Below are positions 1 to 8,202 of a stretch of 64,000 nucleotides of DNA, piece by piece. Every line of letters starts with the position of its first letter. Positions within the stretch are counted from its first letter, which is position 1. The stretch is from contig JBCDDF010000013.1 of the NCBI GenBank assembly GCA_039180525.1, positions 3,867 through 67,866 on the forward strand, given 5' to 3'. The position numbers were made by a program, and so were the translations under genes. The notes under the pieces were generated by a model. That model worked only from the letters and a program-made list of their open reading frames with translations, did no database searches and was not told where the DNA came from. The stretch is from Halovulum sp039180525 (GTDB lineage Bacteria; Pseudomonadota; Alphaproteobacteria; Rhodobacterales; Rhodobacteraceae).

Positions 1-1195
1 CGGTGCGAATTTCCTCGACCTGTTCGCGATACTTGTCGGTCAGCGTGTCCCAGCCGCGGCCCGAAAGGCCGCTGACGCGATCCACCCAGCCGGGCTCCAA
101 CTCGTTGCCGCGGTACTCGTCGACGAAGTCCTTGCGGTTGATGCGTGCCTGGTCGGCCAGTTTCACGATGCCACTGTCGAGCGACATGATCTTTCGGTTG
201 ATGCCGTACAACTGATCGACCAGCGCCTCGATCCGGTTGTTGTGCAGGTGCAATTCGTTGACCAGTTCGACGATTTCCGACCGCAGCCGCTGATAGTCGC
301 GCTCCTGGTTGGCGGAGAAGCTCTCATCGTGGCTGAGCGCGGCGGACATGCGGTTTTCCTGCATCTCCGCGAGTTTGACGTAATCGGCGGCGATCCGGTC
401 CAGCGTCTCCAGCACTTGCGGCTTGAGCTGTGCCTCCATCGCGGCGAGCGACAGGTTGGCCTGCTCTTCGTCCTCGTCGACATCGTCGTCAGAGCCGCTT
501 TCCTCGGCGCTTTCCTCGCCTTCGGGCTTGTCGGCTTCCGCCGCGGGTGCGGGCGTCGCGTCGGTGCTCGTGGCGGACGATGCCTCCACAACAGAGCTTT
601 CGTTGTCGTCCTCGTCCATCGCGGCGCCGAACGTCGTCTCCAGGTCGATCACGTCGCGCAGCATGATCGCCTCTTCCAGCAATTCGTCGCGCCAGATCGT
701 GATGGCGTGGAAGGTCAGCGGGCTTTCGCACAGCCCCGAAATCATCGTGTTGCGGCCGGCCTCGATGCGCTTGGCGATGGCGATCTCGCCTTCGCGGCTG
801 AGCAATTCGACCGAGCCCATTTCGCGCAGATACATGCGCACCGGATCGTCGGTGCGGTCGAGCGTCTCCGTACTGGCCGAGGTCGTGGCCAACTCGCGCG
901 AACTCGATCCGCCCTCGATCACCGCGGGCGTGTTTTCCTGGCCCTCTTCCTCGGCTTCTTCCGCCTCGATGACGTTGATGCCCATTTCCGACAGCATCGC
1001 CATGACGTCTTCGATCTGGTCGGGGCTGACCTGGCCTTCGGGCAGCACCTCATTCAATTCGTCATGGGTGATGAAGCCGCGTGCCTTGGCCTGGGCGATC
1101 ATCTTCTTGACCGCGGCCTGGCTCATATCGAGCATCGCGCCGGTCATGTCCTGGCTGTCTTCCGGTTTCGCCTGGTCGTTGTCTTTGGCTGCCAT
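1..1195 (-). CDS. rpoD: RNA polymerase primary sigma factor RpoD (sigma-70), 3' end cut by window edge
   Basis: This is the housekeeping sigma factor that directs core RNA polymerase to most promoters. Only the first 398 codons are in the window; regions 2 to 4, which contact the -10 and -35 boxes, lie beyond base 1. Region 1.1 is visible at about residues 18-80, region 1.2 at about 113-147 (RTDDPVRMYLREMGSVELLS), and then an acidic, low-complexity non-conserved region at about 190-245, rich in D, E and S, as in other proteobacterial RpoD. The ATG at 1195-1193 has AGGAG five bases upstream. It lies 264 bp downstream of dnaG on the same strand, the usual dnaG-rpoD order of the macromolecular synthesis operon. 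Confidence 0.95.
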   Translation of the reverse strand, partial: MAAKDNDQAKPEDSQDMTGAMLDMSQAAVKKMIAQAKARGFITHDELNEVLPEGQVSPDQIEDVMAMLSEMGINVIEAEEAEEEGQENTPAVIEGGSSSRELATTSASTETLDRTDDPVRMYLREMGSVELLSREGEIAIAKRIEAGRNTMISGLCESPLTFHAITIWRDELLEEAIMLRDVIDLETTFGAAMDEDDNESSVVEASSATSTDATPAPAAEADKPEGEESAEESGSDDDVDEDEEQANLSLAAMEAQLKPQVLETLDRIAADYVKLAEMQENRMSAALSHDESFSANQERDYQRLRSEIVELVNELHLHNNRIEALVDQLYGINRKIMSLDSGIVKLADQARINRKDFVDEYRGNELEPGWVDRVSGLSGRGWDTLTDKYREQVEEIRT

Positions 1196-1434
1196 TCGGG
1201 GCTCCTGCTGTGCCTTGCGGTCCGGCGGGGCCGGACGCGGCGGTTCAGACGGGCGGTTGGCGGGCTGATGCCCTCGTGGTGTCACTGTTCCGCCGCTCGG
1301 TCTGCCGCTGTTCCTACGGTGCGCTCGGTCGACACATCCCTATCGAGTATCCCTTAGGTGCCACGCGCGGGTCTCATTTTTCCGCATGCGCGTGGTCCGG
1401 GGTGGGGTGGGCCGGATCGTGAAAGTCTTGAACA

Positions 1435-1449
1435 CGAATCACTGATTCG
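1435..1449. other. 15-bp perfect palindrome between dnaG and rpoD
   Basis: CGAATCACTGATTCG reads the same on both strands apart from its central base. It lies 11 bases beyond the dnaG stop codon, in the spacer leading to rpoD. A larger inverted repeat (GAATCAC at 1436-1442 and GTGATTC at 1454-1460) overlaps it and touches the dnaG stop codon. It could be an RNA hairpin that partly ends or processes the dnaG transcript, or a protein site near an rpoD promoter. There is no T-run, so it is not a classical terminator. The role is inferred. Confidence 0.4.
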
Positions 1450-1459
1450 CAACGTGATT

Positions 1460-3412
1460 CTATTTCTTCTTCCTTACCCAGATCTCTTCATCCAGCATCG
1501 CTTGCAATTCTGCCGCATCCGCCGCGCGTTCCGCCTCCACATCGCGCCCTGGCGCGGTTTGACCGCGATCGGCCTCGAACCGCACCGCCGCCGCCTGGCC
1601 GACGCGCCAGGTCAGGCCTTCGTCGGCGAAACCCGCGATTTCGGTCTCCGCTTCGGCCAGTTCCGCTTGGTGGCCGAACAGCGCGCGGTGTTTCTCGATC
1701 TCCTCCGATATCGCGAGCCGCGCCATATCCGGTGTCGCATCCGCCGCCAGATGCGGGTTGGCGTGCACCTGCCGCACCGATCCGATCACGTTTTCCAGGT
1801 CGCAGCCGCACGTCTTCTCTACCTTTGTGCGCAACCGCGCTGATTTGTCAGGACTGTCACCTAGGAGGCCCGCGAGCGCCTGCAAGAGGACTTGGCGCAT
1901 TCGATCCAAATCGCCGCAGCGAAAGCGCATGTCGTCCAGCGCCGTCTCCATCTCCTCGGCAATGTCGGGATGGTTCAGACAGCCCCAGAGGATGGCGGTC
2001 TCGCGCACCCGTGCCCCGGCGAGCGGGTCCGCATCCCGCGCCAGAAGCGACCTTTTCGCCGCGTCGCTCGCAAGGCTCGGCGGCGCCGTCCGCGTACCCC
2101 GCCCGAAACCCTGCGCTGGCCCCGAGGCAGGCCGAAACAGCGTCCGCCTGAACTCCCGGATGGCGTCGCGATAGTGGCTTCTGACGATCGGGTCGCGGAT
2201 CCGGGCCAGCGCGTCGCGCAGGGTCGCATCCAGTGCCGCGCGCCGTTCGGGACTGTCGAAGGACTTGCCCTCCGTCTCCCGCCGCCAAAGCAACGCCACC
2301 ATCGGTTGCGCGGCCTCCAAAAGGGCCTGCATCGCCGGCGCACCGCCGCTGCGGATGACATCGTCGGGGTCCTGACCGTCTGGCAGCAGGCAGATCCGCA
2401 GCCCCTTGCCGGCCTCCAACAGGGGCAGCGCCAGGTCGATCACCCGCATCGCCGCGCGCAGGCCGGCTGTGTCGCCGTCCAGTGCCAGTACCGGCTCATC
2501 GGCCATGCGCCAGGCCATACGCAACTGGTCCTCGGTGACCGCGGTGCCCAAGGGGGCCACGCTATGCGCGAACCCGGCTTCGGCCAGCGCGATCACGTCC
2601 ATGTATCCTTCGGCCAAGATCAGCGCGCCGGCCTTTCCGGCCGCCTCGCGCGCGGGGCCATGATGATAAAGCGCGCGGCCCTTGTCGAACAACTCGGTCT
2701 CGGGCGAATTCAGATACTTCGCGCGTGCATTGGGATCCAGCGACCGCCCGCCAAAGCCTATGGCGCGGTCGCGGGCATCGCGAATGGGGAACATGATGCG
2801 GCCGCGAAACCGGTCATAGGCCGGGCCGCCATCATCGGGTTTCTTGGCGATGCCGGCGGCGACGATATCGGCCTCCGGCACGCTCTTGGCCAGCAGCGCC
2901 TCGGTCATGGCGCGGCGGGCATTGGGTACCCAGCCCAGTTCGAACCGGGCGCGCGCGGCCTCGTCCAGCCCGCGCCGGTCAAGGTAGGCGCGCGCCTCCG
3001 CGCCCGTCTGCGCCGAAAGCTGCAGGCGGCAGAACTGCACCGCCATCTCCATGACCTCGGCCAGACCCGCGCGCGCCGCCGCCTTCGCCGCGGCCCTTGG
3101 GTCGCGGGCGGGCATTGCCATGCCGGCCTCGCGCGCCAGCACCTCGACCGCCTCCATGAAACCCATGTTCTCGGTCTCGCGCAGAAAGGTCACCGCATCG
3201 CCCTTCGCGTGGCAGCCGAAACAGTAGTAAAATCCTTTGCGATCATCGATATGGAAGGAGGCGGTCTTTTCCTGGTGGAACGGGCAGGGCGCCCAGTAAT
3301 CGCCCTTGCCCGGCGTGCTTTTGCGGCTGTCCCAGGTGACCTTGCGGCCCGCCACCTGGGCGATCGAGACGCGGCTGCGCAGTTCGTCAAGGAATCCATT
3401 CGGAAGGGCCAT
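1460..3412 (-). CDS. dnaG: DNA primase DnaG
   Basis: DnaG makes the RNA primers for lagging-strand synthesis and re-starts at the replication fork. The 650-residue product has the N-terminal CHC2 zinc ribbon (C43, H46, C64 and C67, around CPFHQEKTASF), a catalytic core, and a Toprim domain with the acidic residues E268 (LAEGYMD) and D312/D314 (ALDGDTAG). The C-terminal third is the helicase-binding region and is poorly conserved. Length fits alphaproteobacterial primases. The ATG at 3412 gives the conserved start MALPNGFLDELRSRVSI. It precedes rpoD on the same strand; the gene upstream on this strand is DUF6476. Confidence 0.97.
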   Translation of the reverse strand: MALPNGFLDELRSRVSIAQVAGRKVTWDSRKSTPGKGDYWAPCPFHQEKTASFHIDDRKGFYYCFGCHAKGDAVTFLRETENMGFMEAVEVLAREAGMAMPARDPRAAAKAAARAGLAEVMEMAVQFCRLQLSAQTGAEARAYLDRRGLDEAARARFELGWVPNARRAMTEALLAKSVPEADIVAAGIAKKPDDGGPAYDRFRGRIMFPIRDARDRAIGFGGRSLDPNARAKYLNSPETELFDKGRALYHHGPAREAAGKAGALILAEGYMDVIALAEAGFAHSVAPLGTAVTEDQLRMAWRMADEPVLALDGDTAGLRAAMRVIDLALPLLEAGKGLRICLLPDGQDPDDVIRSGGAPAMQALLEAAQPMVALLWRRETEGKSFDSPERRAALDATLRDALARIRDPIVRSHYRDAIREFRRTLFRPASGPAQGFGRGTRTAPPSLASDAAKRSLLARDADPLAGARVRETAILWGCLNHPDIAEEMETALDDMRFRCGDLDRMRQVLLQALAGLLGDSPDKSARLRTKVEKTCGCDLENVIGSVRQVHANPHLAADATPDMARLAISEEIEKHRALFGHQAELAEAETEIAGFADEGLTWRVGQAAAVRFEADRGQTAPGRDVEAERAADAAELQAMLDEEIWVRKKK

Positions 3413-3475
3413 GGGCTAGTATCCGCCGCCACTCACCCCGAAAGCAAGAGCGGGACCCTTTCCGCACCGCCCCCG

Positions 3476-3497
3476 CTTCTTTGTTCCCCAAATACTC
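3476..3497 (+). repeat. Dispersed intergenic repeat, CTTCTTTGTTCC family, copy 1
   Basis: CTTCTTTGTTCC followed by CCAAATACTC. The same core occurs at 5891 and, inverted, at 14140. This copy sits between the stop of the DUF6476 gene and the start of dnaG. It lacks the GC-rich tail (CCCGGGGG) seen in the other two copies. Confidence 0.7.
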
Positions 3498-3513
3498 ACA
3501 TGCGACGCCCGCC

Positions 3514-3831
3514 TCAGGGCCGTACCCGCACGCTTTGATGGATCTCGCTGGCCCCGGGCCGCAGCAGATGCACCACCTGTCCCTCTTCATCCTGTGCGAT
3601 CAACACGACCCAGCCCGACCCCTGGGCATAGCCGGTCAGCACCTGGCCCGGCGGCAGCGGGATCTCGGCGGGCAGCGTGGGCGCGCTGGGAAAGCCCAGG
3701 CGCCAGACCAGAAGCCCGGTGATGGTGATCATGCCCAGGATCAACGTCGCGGTCAGCAGCGTCACCAGTCGCCGCAACGCCCGGATCTGGGGTGGTTCGA
3801 TGTCCGGCGGCGGGGGTAGAGTGTCGGGCAT
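3514..3831 (-). CDS. DUF6476 family small membrane protein
   Basis: This 105-residue protein has a proline-rich cytoplasmic N-terminus (residues 1-15), one transmembrane segment at about 22-46, and a C-terminal half that should lie outside the inner membrane. It matches the DUF6476 family, small single-pass proteins I know from Rhodobacterales, with no known function. Its ATG (3831-3829) shares two bases with the ATG of the divergent rluD-type gene (3830-3832), so the two genes start inside one CATG palindrome and each 5' region is coding sequence of the other. No strong Shine-Dalgarno is visible for this gene. Confidence 0.8.
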   Translation of the reverse strand: MPDTLPPPPDIEPPQIRALRRLVTLLTATLILGMITITGLLVWRLGFPSAPTLPAEIPLPPGQVLTGYAQGSGWVVLIAQDEEGQVVHLLRPGASEIHQSVRVRP

Positions 3832-4846
3832 GAAAGAAGAACAGACGTTCCGGCTGACAGTGCCCGAGGGGGCGGCGCGCAGACTTGATAGGGCATTGAC
3901 CGACGCCGCGCCAGAGGCGCTGGCGCTCAGCCGCGGGCGGATCCAGGCGCTGATCGGCCAAGGCGCGGTGTTGCTGCAGGGCCGGCCGATGACCGATGCC
4001 AGCGGTGCCGCCGTGCCGGGGGTCTATGAATTGCGCCTGCCGCCGCCGGCCCCGGCCGATGTCTTGGCGGAGCCGATCCCGCTGAACATCGTCTTCGAGG
4101 ACGCCGACCTGATCGTGATCGACAAAGCCGCAGGCATGGTGGTGCATCCGGCGCCGGGTGCCGCCAGCGGCACGCTGGTCAACGCGCTGTTGGCGCATTG
4201 CGGGGGGGCGCTGTCGGGCATCGGCGGCGTCGAGCGGCCCGGCATCGTGCACCGCATCGACAAGGACACCTCCGGTCTGCTGGTGGTCGCGAAATCGGAT
4301 CGCGCACATACCGGCCTGGCCGCGCAGTTCGCGGCGCACAGTATCGAGCGGATCTATGCCGCGCTCTGCCGGGGCCTGCCCCGGCGCGCCGACCCAAGGC
4401 TGACCGGGCTGCGCGGCGTGACTTTCGCCGCCGATGGCGCGTTGACCATCGATGCGCCGCTTGGCCGCCACAAAACCGACCGCAAGAAGATGGCCGTGCG
4501 CTGGCAAGGCGGGCGGCGCGCGGTCACGCATCTGGCCGTGGCCGCCGACTACGGCCGCGCCGCGCGCCTGAATTGCCGGCTTGAGACCGGGCGCACCCAT
4601 CAAATTCGCGTGCATGCCGCCTATGCTGGGCACCCGCTCTTGGGCGATCCGGTCTATGGCGGTGGCGCCCGCCTCGATGGTGCCGCCGGACAGGCGATCG
4701 CGGCGCTTGGTGGCCAGGCCCTGCATGCGCAGGTTCTGGGTTTCCTCCACCCCATCTCCGGCGCGCATTTGCGCTTCGAGGCACCGCCGCCGCCGGCGTT
4801 TTCGGCGCTCGACACCGCACTGGCGGAGATCTTGACCGAGATGTAA
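3830..4846 (+). CDS. rluD: RluD-family 23S rRNA pseudouridine synthase
   Basis: The enzyme isomerises specific uridines of large-subunit rRNA to pseudouridine. An N-terminal S4-like RNA-binding region (about residues 15-65) is followed by the RluA/RluD catalytic domain with the signature HRIDKDTSGLLVVAK; D144 is the catalytic aspartate. The ending motif RTHQIRVHAAYAGHPLLGD is also present. The product is 338 residues from the ATG at 3830. A GTG at 3821, in frame and preceded by a GGGGGTAG stretch, is an alternative start three codons upstream. Which of RluA, RluC or RluD it is functionally cannot be settled from sequence; RluD is the best fit by length and the S4 domain. Confidence 0.88.
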   Translation: MKEEQTFRLTVPEGAARRLDRALTDAAPEALALSRGRIQALIGQGAVLLQGRPMTDASGAAVPGVYELRLPPPAPADVLAEPIPLNIVFEDADLIVIDKAAGMVVHPAPGAASGTLVNALLAHCGGALSGIGGVERPGIVHRIDKDTSGLLVVAKSDRAHTGLAAQFAAHSIERIYAALCRGLPRRADPRLTGLRGVTFAADGALTIDAPLGRHKTDRKKMAVRWQGGRRAVTHLAVAADYGRAARLNCRLETGRTHQIRVHAAYAGHPLLGDPVYGGGARLDGAAGQAIAALGGQALHAQVLGFLHPISGAHLRFEAPPPPAFSALDTALAEILTEM

Positions 4847-4887
4847 AGGCTTCTTACATAACCGATCCGACACGAGGATCTGACATC

Positions 4888-5778
4888 ATGAGCTATTCCA
4901 ACCTGCCCGCCCCGTCCCCGGAACAAGGCCTGTCGCGATACATGCAGGAGATCCGCAAGTTTCCCATGTTGGATCCCGACCGCGAATACATGCTGGCCAA
5001 GGCCTGGGCGGACCATGAGGATACCGGCGCTGCACACGAATTGGTGACCTCGCATCTGCGGCTCGCGGCAAAAATCGCCATGGGATATCGCGGTTACGGC
5101 CTGCCCACGGCCGAGGTGGTGTCGGAGGCCAATGTCGGCCTGATGCAGGCGGTCAAACGTTTCGACCCGGAAAAGGGCTTCCGGCTTGCGACCTATGCGA
5201 TGTGGTGGATCCGTGCCTCCATCCAGGAATACATCCTGCGGTCTTGGAGCCTGGTGAAGATGGGCACGACGGCGGCGCAGAAAAAGCTGTTCTTCAATCT
5301 GCGCAAGGCCAAGAACAAGATCGGTGCGCTGGAAGAGGGTGATCTGCGACCTGAAAACGTCAAACGCATCGCCAACGATCTGAACGTCACCGAGGAAGAG
5401 GTGGTCAGCATGAACCGCCGCCTGTCCGGTGGCGATGCATCGCTGAACGCGCAGATCAAAACAGATGGCGAAGGCGCCGCGGAATGGCAGGACTGGCTGG
5501 AGGACGAGGATGCCGACCAGGCAACCGCCTACGCCGAACAGGACGAATTGGACACGCGCCGCGCGTTGTTGGAACAGGCGATGGAAGGCCTGAACGACCG
5601 TGAGCGCCATGTGCTGACCGAGCGTCGGCTGAAGGACGAGCCAAAGACGCTCGAAGAACTCAGTCAGGTCTACGACGTCAGCCGCGAACGCATCCGTCAG
5701 ATCGAGGTCCGCGCCTTCGAAAAACTGCAAAAGGCGATGCGAACCCTCGCCCTGGAACAGGGCATAAGCACCAGTTGA
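4888..5778 (+). CDS. rpoH: Heat-shock sigma factor RpoH (sigma-32)
   Basis: This alternative sigma factor drives the heat-shock and protein-quality regulon. The 296-residue product has region 2 (about 50-115, with the RLATYAMWWIRASIQEYIL core), the RpoH box QKKLFFNLRK at residues 131-140 that separates this family from RpoD, and a region 4.2 helix-turn-helix near the end (DVSRERIRQIEVRAFEKL). Rhodobacterales often carry two rpoH genes; the N-terminus MSYSNLPAPSPEQGLSRYM resembles the RpoHI type, but I cannot confirm that here. It lies 41 bp after the rluD-type gene on the same strand. Confidence 0.95.
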   Translation: MSYSNLPAPSPEQGLSRYMQEIRKFPMLDPDREYMLAKAWADHEDTGAAHELVTSHLRLAAKIAMGYRGYGLPTAEVVSEANVGLMQAVKRFDPEKGFRLATYAMWWIRASIQEYILRSWSLVKMGTTAAQKKLFFNLRKAKNKIGALEEGDLRPENVKRIANDLNVTEEEVVSMNRRLSGGDASLNAQIKTDGEGAAEWQDWLEDEDADQATAYAEQDELDTRRALLEQAMEGLNDRERHVLTERRLKDEPKTLEELSQVYDVSRERIRQIEVRAFEKLQKAMRTLALEQGISTS

Positions 5779-5890
5779 CCCAATAGAGGCCCGTTCCAGG
5801 CCAAGAATATACCCCCGTCTTCGGCTCACGCCCGAAACGGGGCCCGCCGCCGCGTGTTGCCCGCGCGCCGGCCCATAACCGGTCCCGCTG

Positions 5891-5917
5891 CTTCTTTGTT
5901 CCGAAAATACTCCCGGG
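5891..5917 (+). repeat. Dispersed intergenic repeat, CTTCTTTGTTCC family, copy 2
   Basis: CTTCTTTGTTCC, then GAAAATACTCCCGGGGG. It lies between the convergent rpoH and pepF genes and runs directly into the 30-bp tandem hairpin repeats. See the copies at 3476 and 14140. Confidence 0.75.
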
Positions 5918-5919
5918 GG

Positions 5920-6000
5920 TGCGGGGGCTGGCCCCCGCGAGATGTGACGTGCGGGGGCTGGCCCCCGCGGGAAGCGACATGCGGGGCCTGGCCCGTGCTA
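5920..6000. repeat. Tandem 30-bp repeat of GC-rich hairpins
   Basis: Two and two-thirds units with an exact 30-bp period (starting at 5920, 5950 and 5980). The first two units each contain a perfect hairpin, GCGGGGGC-TG-GCCCCCGC; the third is degenerate. The last unit runs into the stop codon of pepF (6000-5998). Placed between two convergent genes, the hairpins could serve as a bidirectional transcription stop, although no T-run follows. Confidence 0.75.
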
Positions 6001-7818
6001 GGCCAGTGCCTCCAACTCGTCGATCATGGCTCCGATCATCGCCAGACCCTTGTCCCAGAAACTCGGATCGGCCGCATCCAGCCCAAACGGGGCCAACAGA
6101 TCCTTGTGGTGTTTCGATCCGCCCGCGCGCAGCATTTCGAAGTACCTTTCCTGAAATGCCGCATCGCCGTCCGTGTAGACGGCGTAAAGCGCGTTCACGA
6201 GCCCATCGCCGAAGGCATAGGCGTAGACATAGAAGGGCGAGTGGATGAAATGTGGGATATAGCTCCAGAACACCTCATAGCCGTCCATGAAATGCATCGC
6301 CGGGCCAAGGCTTTCACGGCTGACCGCCATCCAGATGTCGTTGATCTGGTCGGGTGTCAGTTCGCCTTCGCGCCGCGCGGCGTGCACGCGGCTTTCGAAA
6401 TCGTAGAAAGAGATCTGGCGGACGACCGTGTTGATCATGTCCTCGACCTTGCCCGCCAACAGGGTCTTGCGGATCGCCGGGCTGGGCGCCTCGGCCAGCA
6501 TCTTTTGAAAGGTCAGCATCTCGCCGAACACGCTGGCGGTCTCTGCCAGGGTCAGCGGCGTATCGGACAGTAGTTCGCCCTGATCGGCTGCCAGCACCTG
6601 GTGCACGCCATGGCCCAACTCATGCGCCAGGGTCATCACATCGCGCGGTTTGCCCAGGTAGTTCAGCAAAACATAAGGGTGCACATCGGTGACTGTGGGA
6701 TGGGCGAACGCGCCCGGGGACTTGCCCGGCGTCGCAGGCGCATCGATCCAGCCTTTATCGAAGAACGGGCGCGCCAGATCCGCCATGCGCGGGTCGAAAC
6801 CGGCATAGGCCGACAGCACCGTCTCGCGTGCCTGCGGCCAGGCGATCGTCGCCGGTTCCTCCAGCGGCAGGGGGGCGTTGCGGTCCCAGACTTCGAGCTT
6901 GTCGAGCCCCAAACACTTGGCCTTCAGCGCGTAATACCGATGGCTGAGCTTTGGATAGGCGGCCACAACGGCATCGCGCAGCGCCTGCACCACCTCAGGC
7001 TCGACATCGTTGGAAAGATGCCGCCCGGCCTGGGGCGACGGCAGTTTGCGCCAAGTGTCGGTGACCTCTTTTTCCTTCGCCAATGTGTTGGTGATGCGCG
7101 CGAACAGCGTCAGGTTTTCGCCGAACACCTGCGCCAGCGCCCGCGCGCCCACTTCGCGCCGCGCCCGGTCATGATCGGTCAGCAGATCAAGCGTCGCCTC
7201 CAGCGGACGGGCCTCGCCATCGATGTCGAACCGCAGCCCGGCCATGGTTTCGTCGAACAGGCGCATCCAGGCAGAGGCGCCGACAACGCTTTGATCGTGG
7301 AGGAATTTCTCCAACTCGTCGGACAACTGATAAGGCTTCATGGCCCGGATGCGTTCGAACACCCGCTGATAGCGCTTCAGCGCCGGGTCGGCGTCGAGCA
7401 GCGCGCGGTAGTCGGCCTCGGGAATGCGGTTGAACTCAAGCTCCAGAAAAACCAGGGCGCCGGTGGCGTCGTTCACGGCGGCCTGCATGTCGGAGAGGAA
7501 TTTGCCCCGGTCGGGGTCGGTGGTCAGTTGGGCATGGAGCAGGCCGGCAAAGCTCATGATGCGGCCGGCCAGGGCCTGAATAGCCTCGTAGTCATGCACA
7601 CATTTCAGCATGCCGGCGGCATCGAGTTCCGCAAGTTTGCCCTGATAGCTGGCGGCGAAATCGGCACAGGCGGCTTTCAGACCGTCCAGATCCGCGGTGA
7701 GCGCAGGCGCATCGCGGCCGGGATACAGATCGTCCAGGTTCCAAACCGGCAAATCGCCCAATTGGGCGGCTTGCGCCGGGTCCTTCGCATCGCGGACGGC
7801 GCGGTCGTGCAGGGTCAT
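5998..7818 (-). CDS. pepF: M3 family oligoendopeptidase (PepF-type)
   Basis: A cytoplasmic zinc metallopeptidase that cleaves short peptides. The 606-residue product has the long helical N-terminal half of family M3B and the zinc site HELGH at residues 399-403; the third ligand is a glutamate about 25 residues further on (LAETASVFGEM). The active-site region near the C-terminus (YIPHFIHSPFYVYAYAFGD) is conserved. There is no signal peptide. It is 8 bp downstream of the small secreted protein gene on the same strand, so the two may be cotranscribed. Its stop codon lies inside a tandem GC-rich repeat. Confidence 0.92.
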   Translation of the reverse strand: MTLHDRAVRDAKDPAQAAQLGDLPVWNLDDLYPGRDAPALTADLDGLKAACADFAASYQGKLAELDAAGMLKCVHDYEAIQALAGRIMSFAGLLHAQLTTDPDRGKFLSDMQAAVNDATGALVFLELEFNRIPEADYRALLDADPALKRYQRVFERIRAMKPYQLSDELEKFLHDQSVVGASAWMRLFDETMAGLRFDIDGEARPLEATLDLLTDHDRARREVGARALAQVFGENLTLFARITNTLAKEKEVTDTWRKLPSPQAGRHLSNDVEPEVVQALRDAVVAAYPKLSHRYYALKAKCLGLDKLEVWDRNAPLPLEEPATIAWPQARETVLSAYAGFDPRMADLARPFFDKGWIDAPATPGKSPGAFAHPTVTDVHPYVLLNYLGKPRDVMTLAHELGHGVHQVLAADQGELLSDTPLTLAETASVFGEMLTFQKMLAEAPSPAIRKTLLAGKVEDMINTVVRQISFYDFESRVHAARREGELTPDQINDIWMAVSRESLGPAMHFMDGYEVFWSYIPHFIHSPFYVYAYAFGDGLVNALYAVYTDGDAAFQERYFEMLRAGGSKHHKDLLAPFGLDAADPSFWDKGLAMIGAMIDELEALA

Positions 7819-7826
7819 GGTCAGCC

Positions 7827-8171
7827 TCAGAGTTCGACAGGGTCGTTGTTTTCAAGCGCTTCCGGTGGTGGCGGTGGTGCATCGGGGCGGCGGCGGATGA
7901 TGATGTCGCCGTTCGGCAGCACCTCGGGCAGTTCGTACAACGCCAGCCCGCCCAGCTCATCGCCCAACTCCTGCAGCCGCGGCAGGATATCGCCCATCAG
8001 GCGGTCCAACTCGGGGCCCAGATCCTCCAGGTTCTCGAACAGATCGCGCAGCGCCTCCTCGGTCCGGTCGGAAAACTCCTCCAAAAACGGGAGCAGCGGC
8101 GAGTCTTCCTCCTGCGCGGCGGCAGGGGCGGCGGGCAGGGCGAGAGCGGCGCATAGCAATAGGTTTCGCAT
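7827..8171 (-). CDS. Small secreted protein of unknown function
   Basis: This 114-residue product begins with a clear signal peptide (MRNLLLCAALALPAAPAAAQ, cleavage near residue 20). An acidic, probably helical part follows (about 25-75), then the conserved tail ELPEVLPNGDIIIRRRP and a proline run. Similar proteins in Rhodobacterales carry the misleading name 'AAA+ family ATPase', but there is no Walker motif here. The start at 8171 was chosen because the signal peptide begins there; upstream in-frame codons do not look coding. It should act in the periplasm. Function is unknown. Confidence 0.75.
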   Translation of the reverse strand: MRNLLLCAALALPAAPAAAQEEDSPLLPFLEEFSDRTEEALRDLFENLEDLGPELDRLMGDILPRLQELGDELGGLALYELPEVLPNGDIIIRRRPDAPPPPPEALENNDPVEL

Positions 8172-8202
8172 GGGGCCAATATGGGTGCCGCGAGGGACGA
8201 TG

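Noticed and set aside
242..1357. Plus-strand frames of 371 and 281 codons across the rpoD region
   Set aside because: They are antisense to rpoD, whose minus-strand reading shows clear sigma-70 region 1 motifs.
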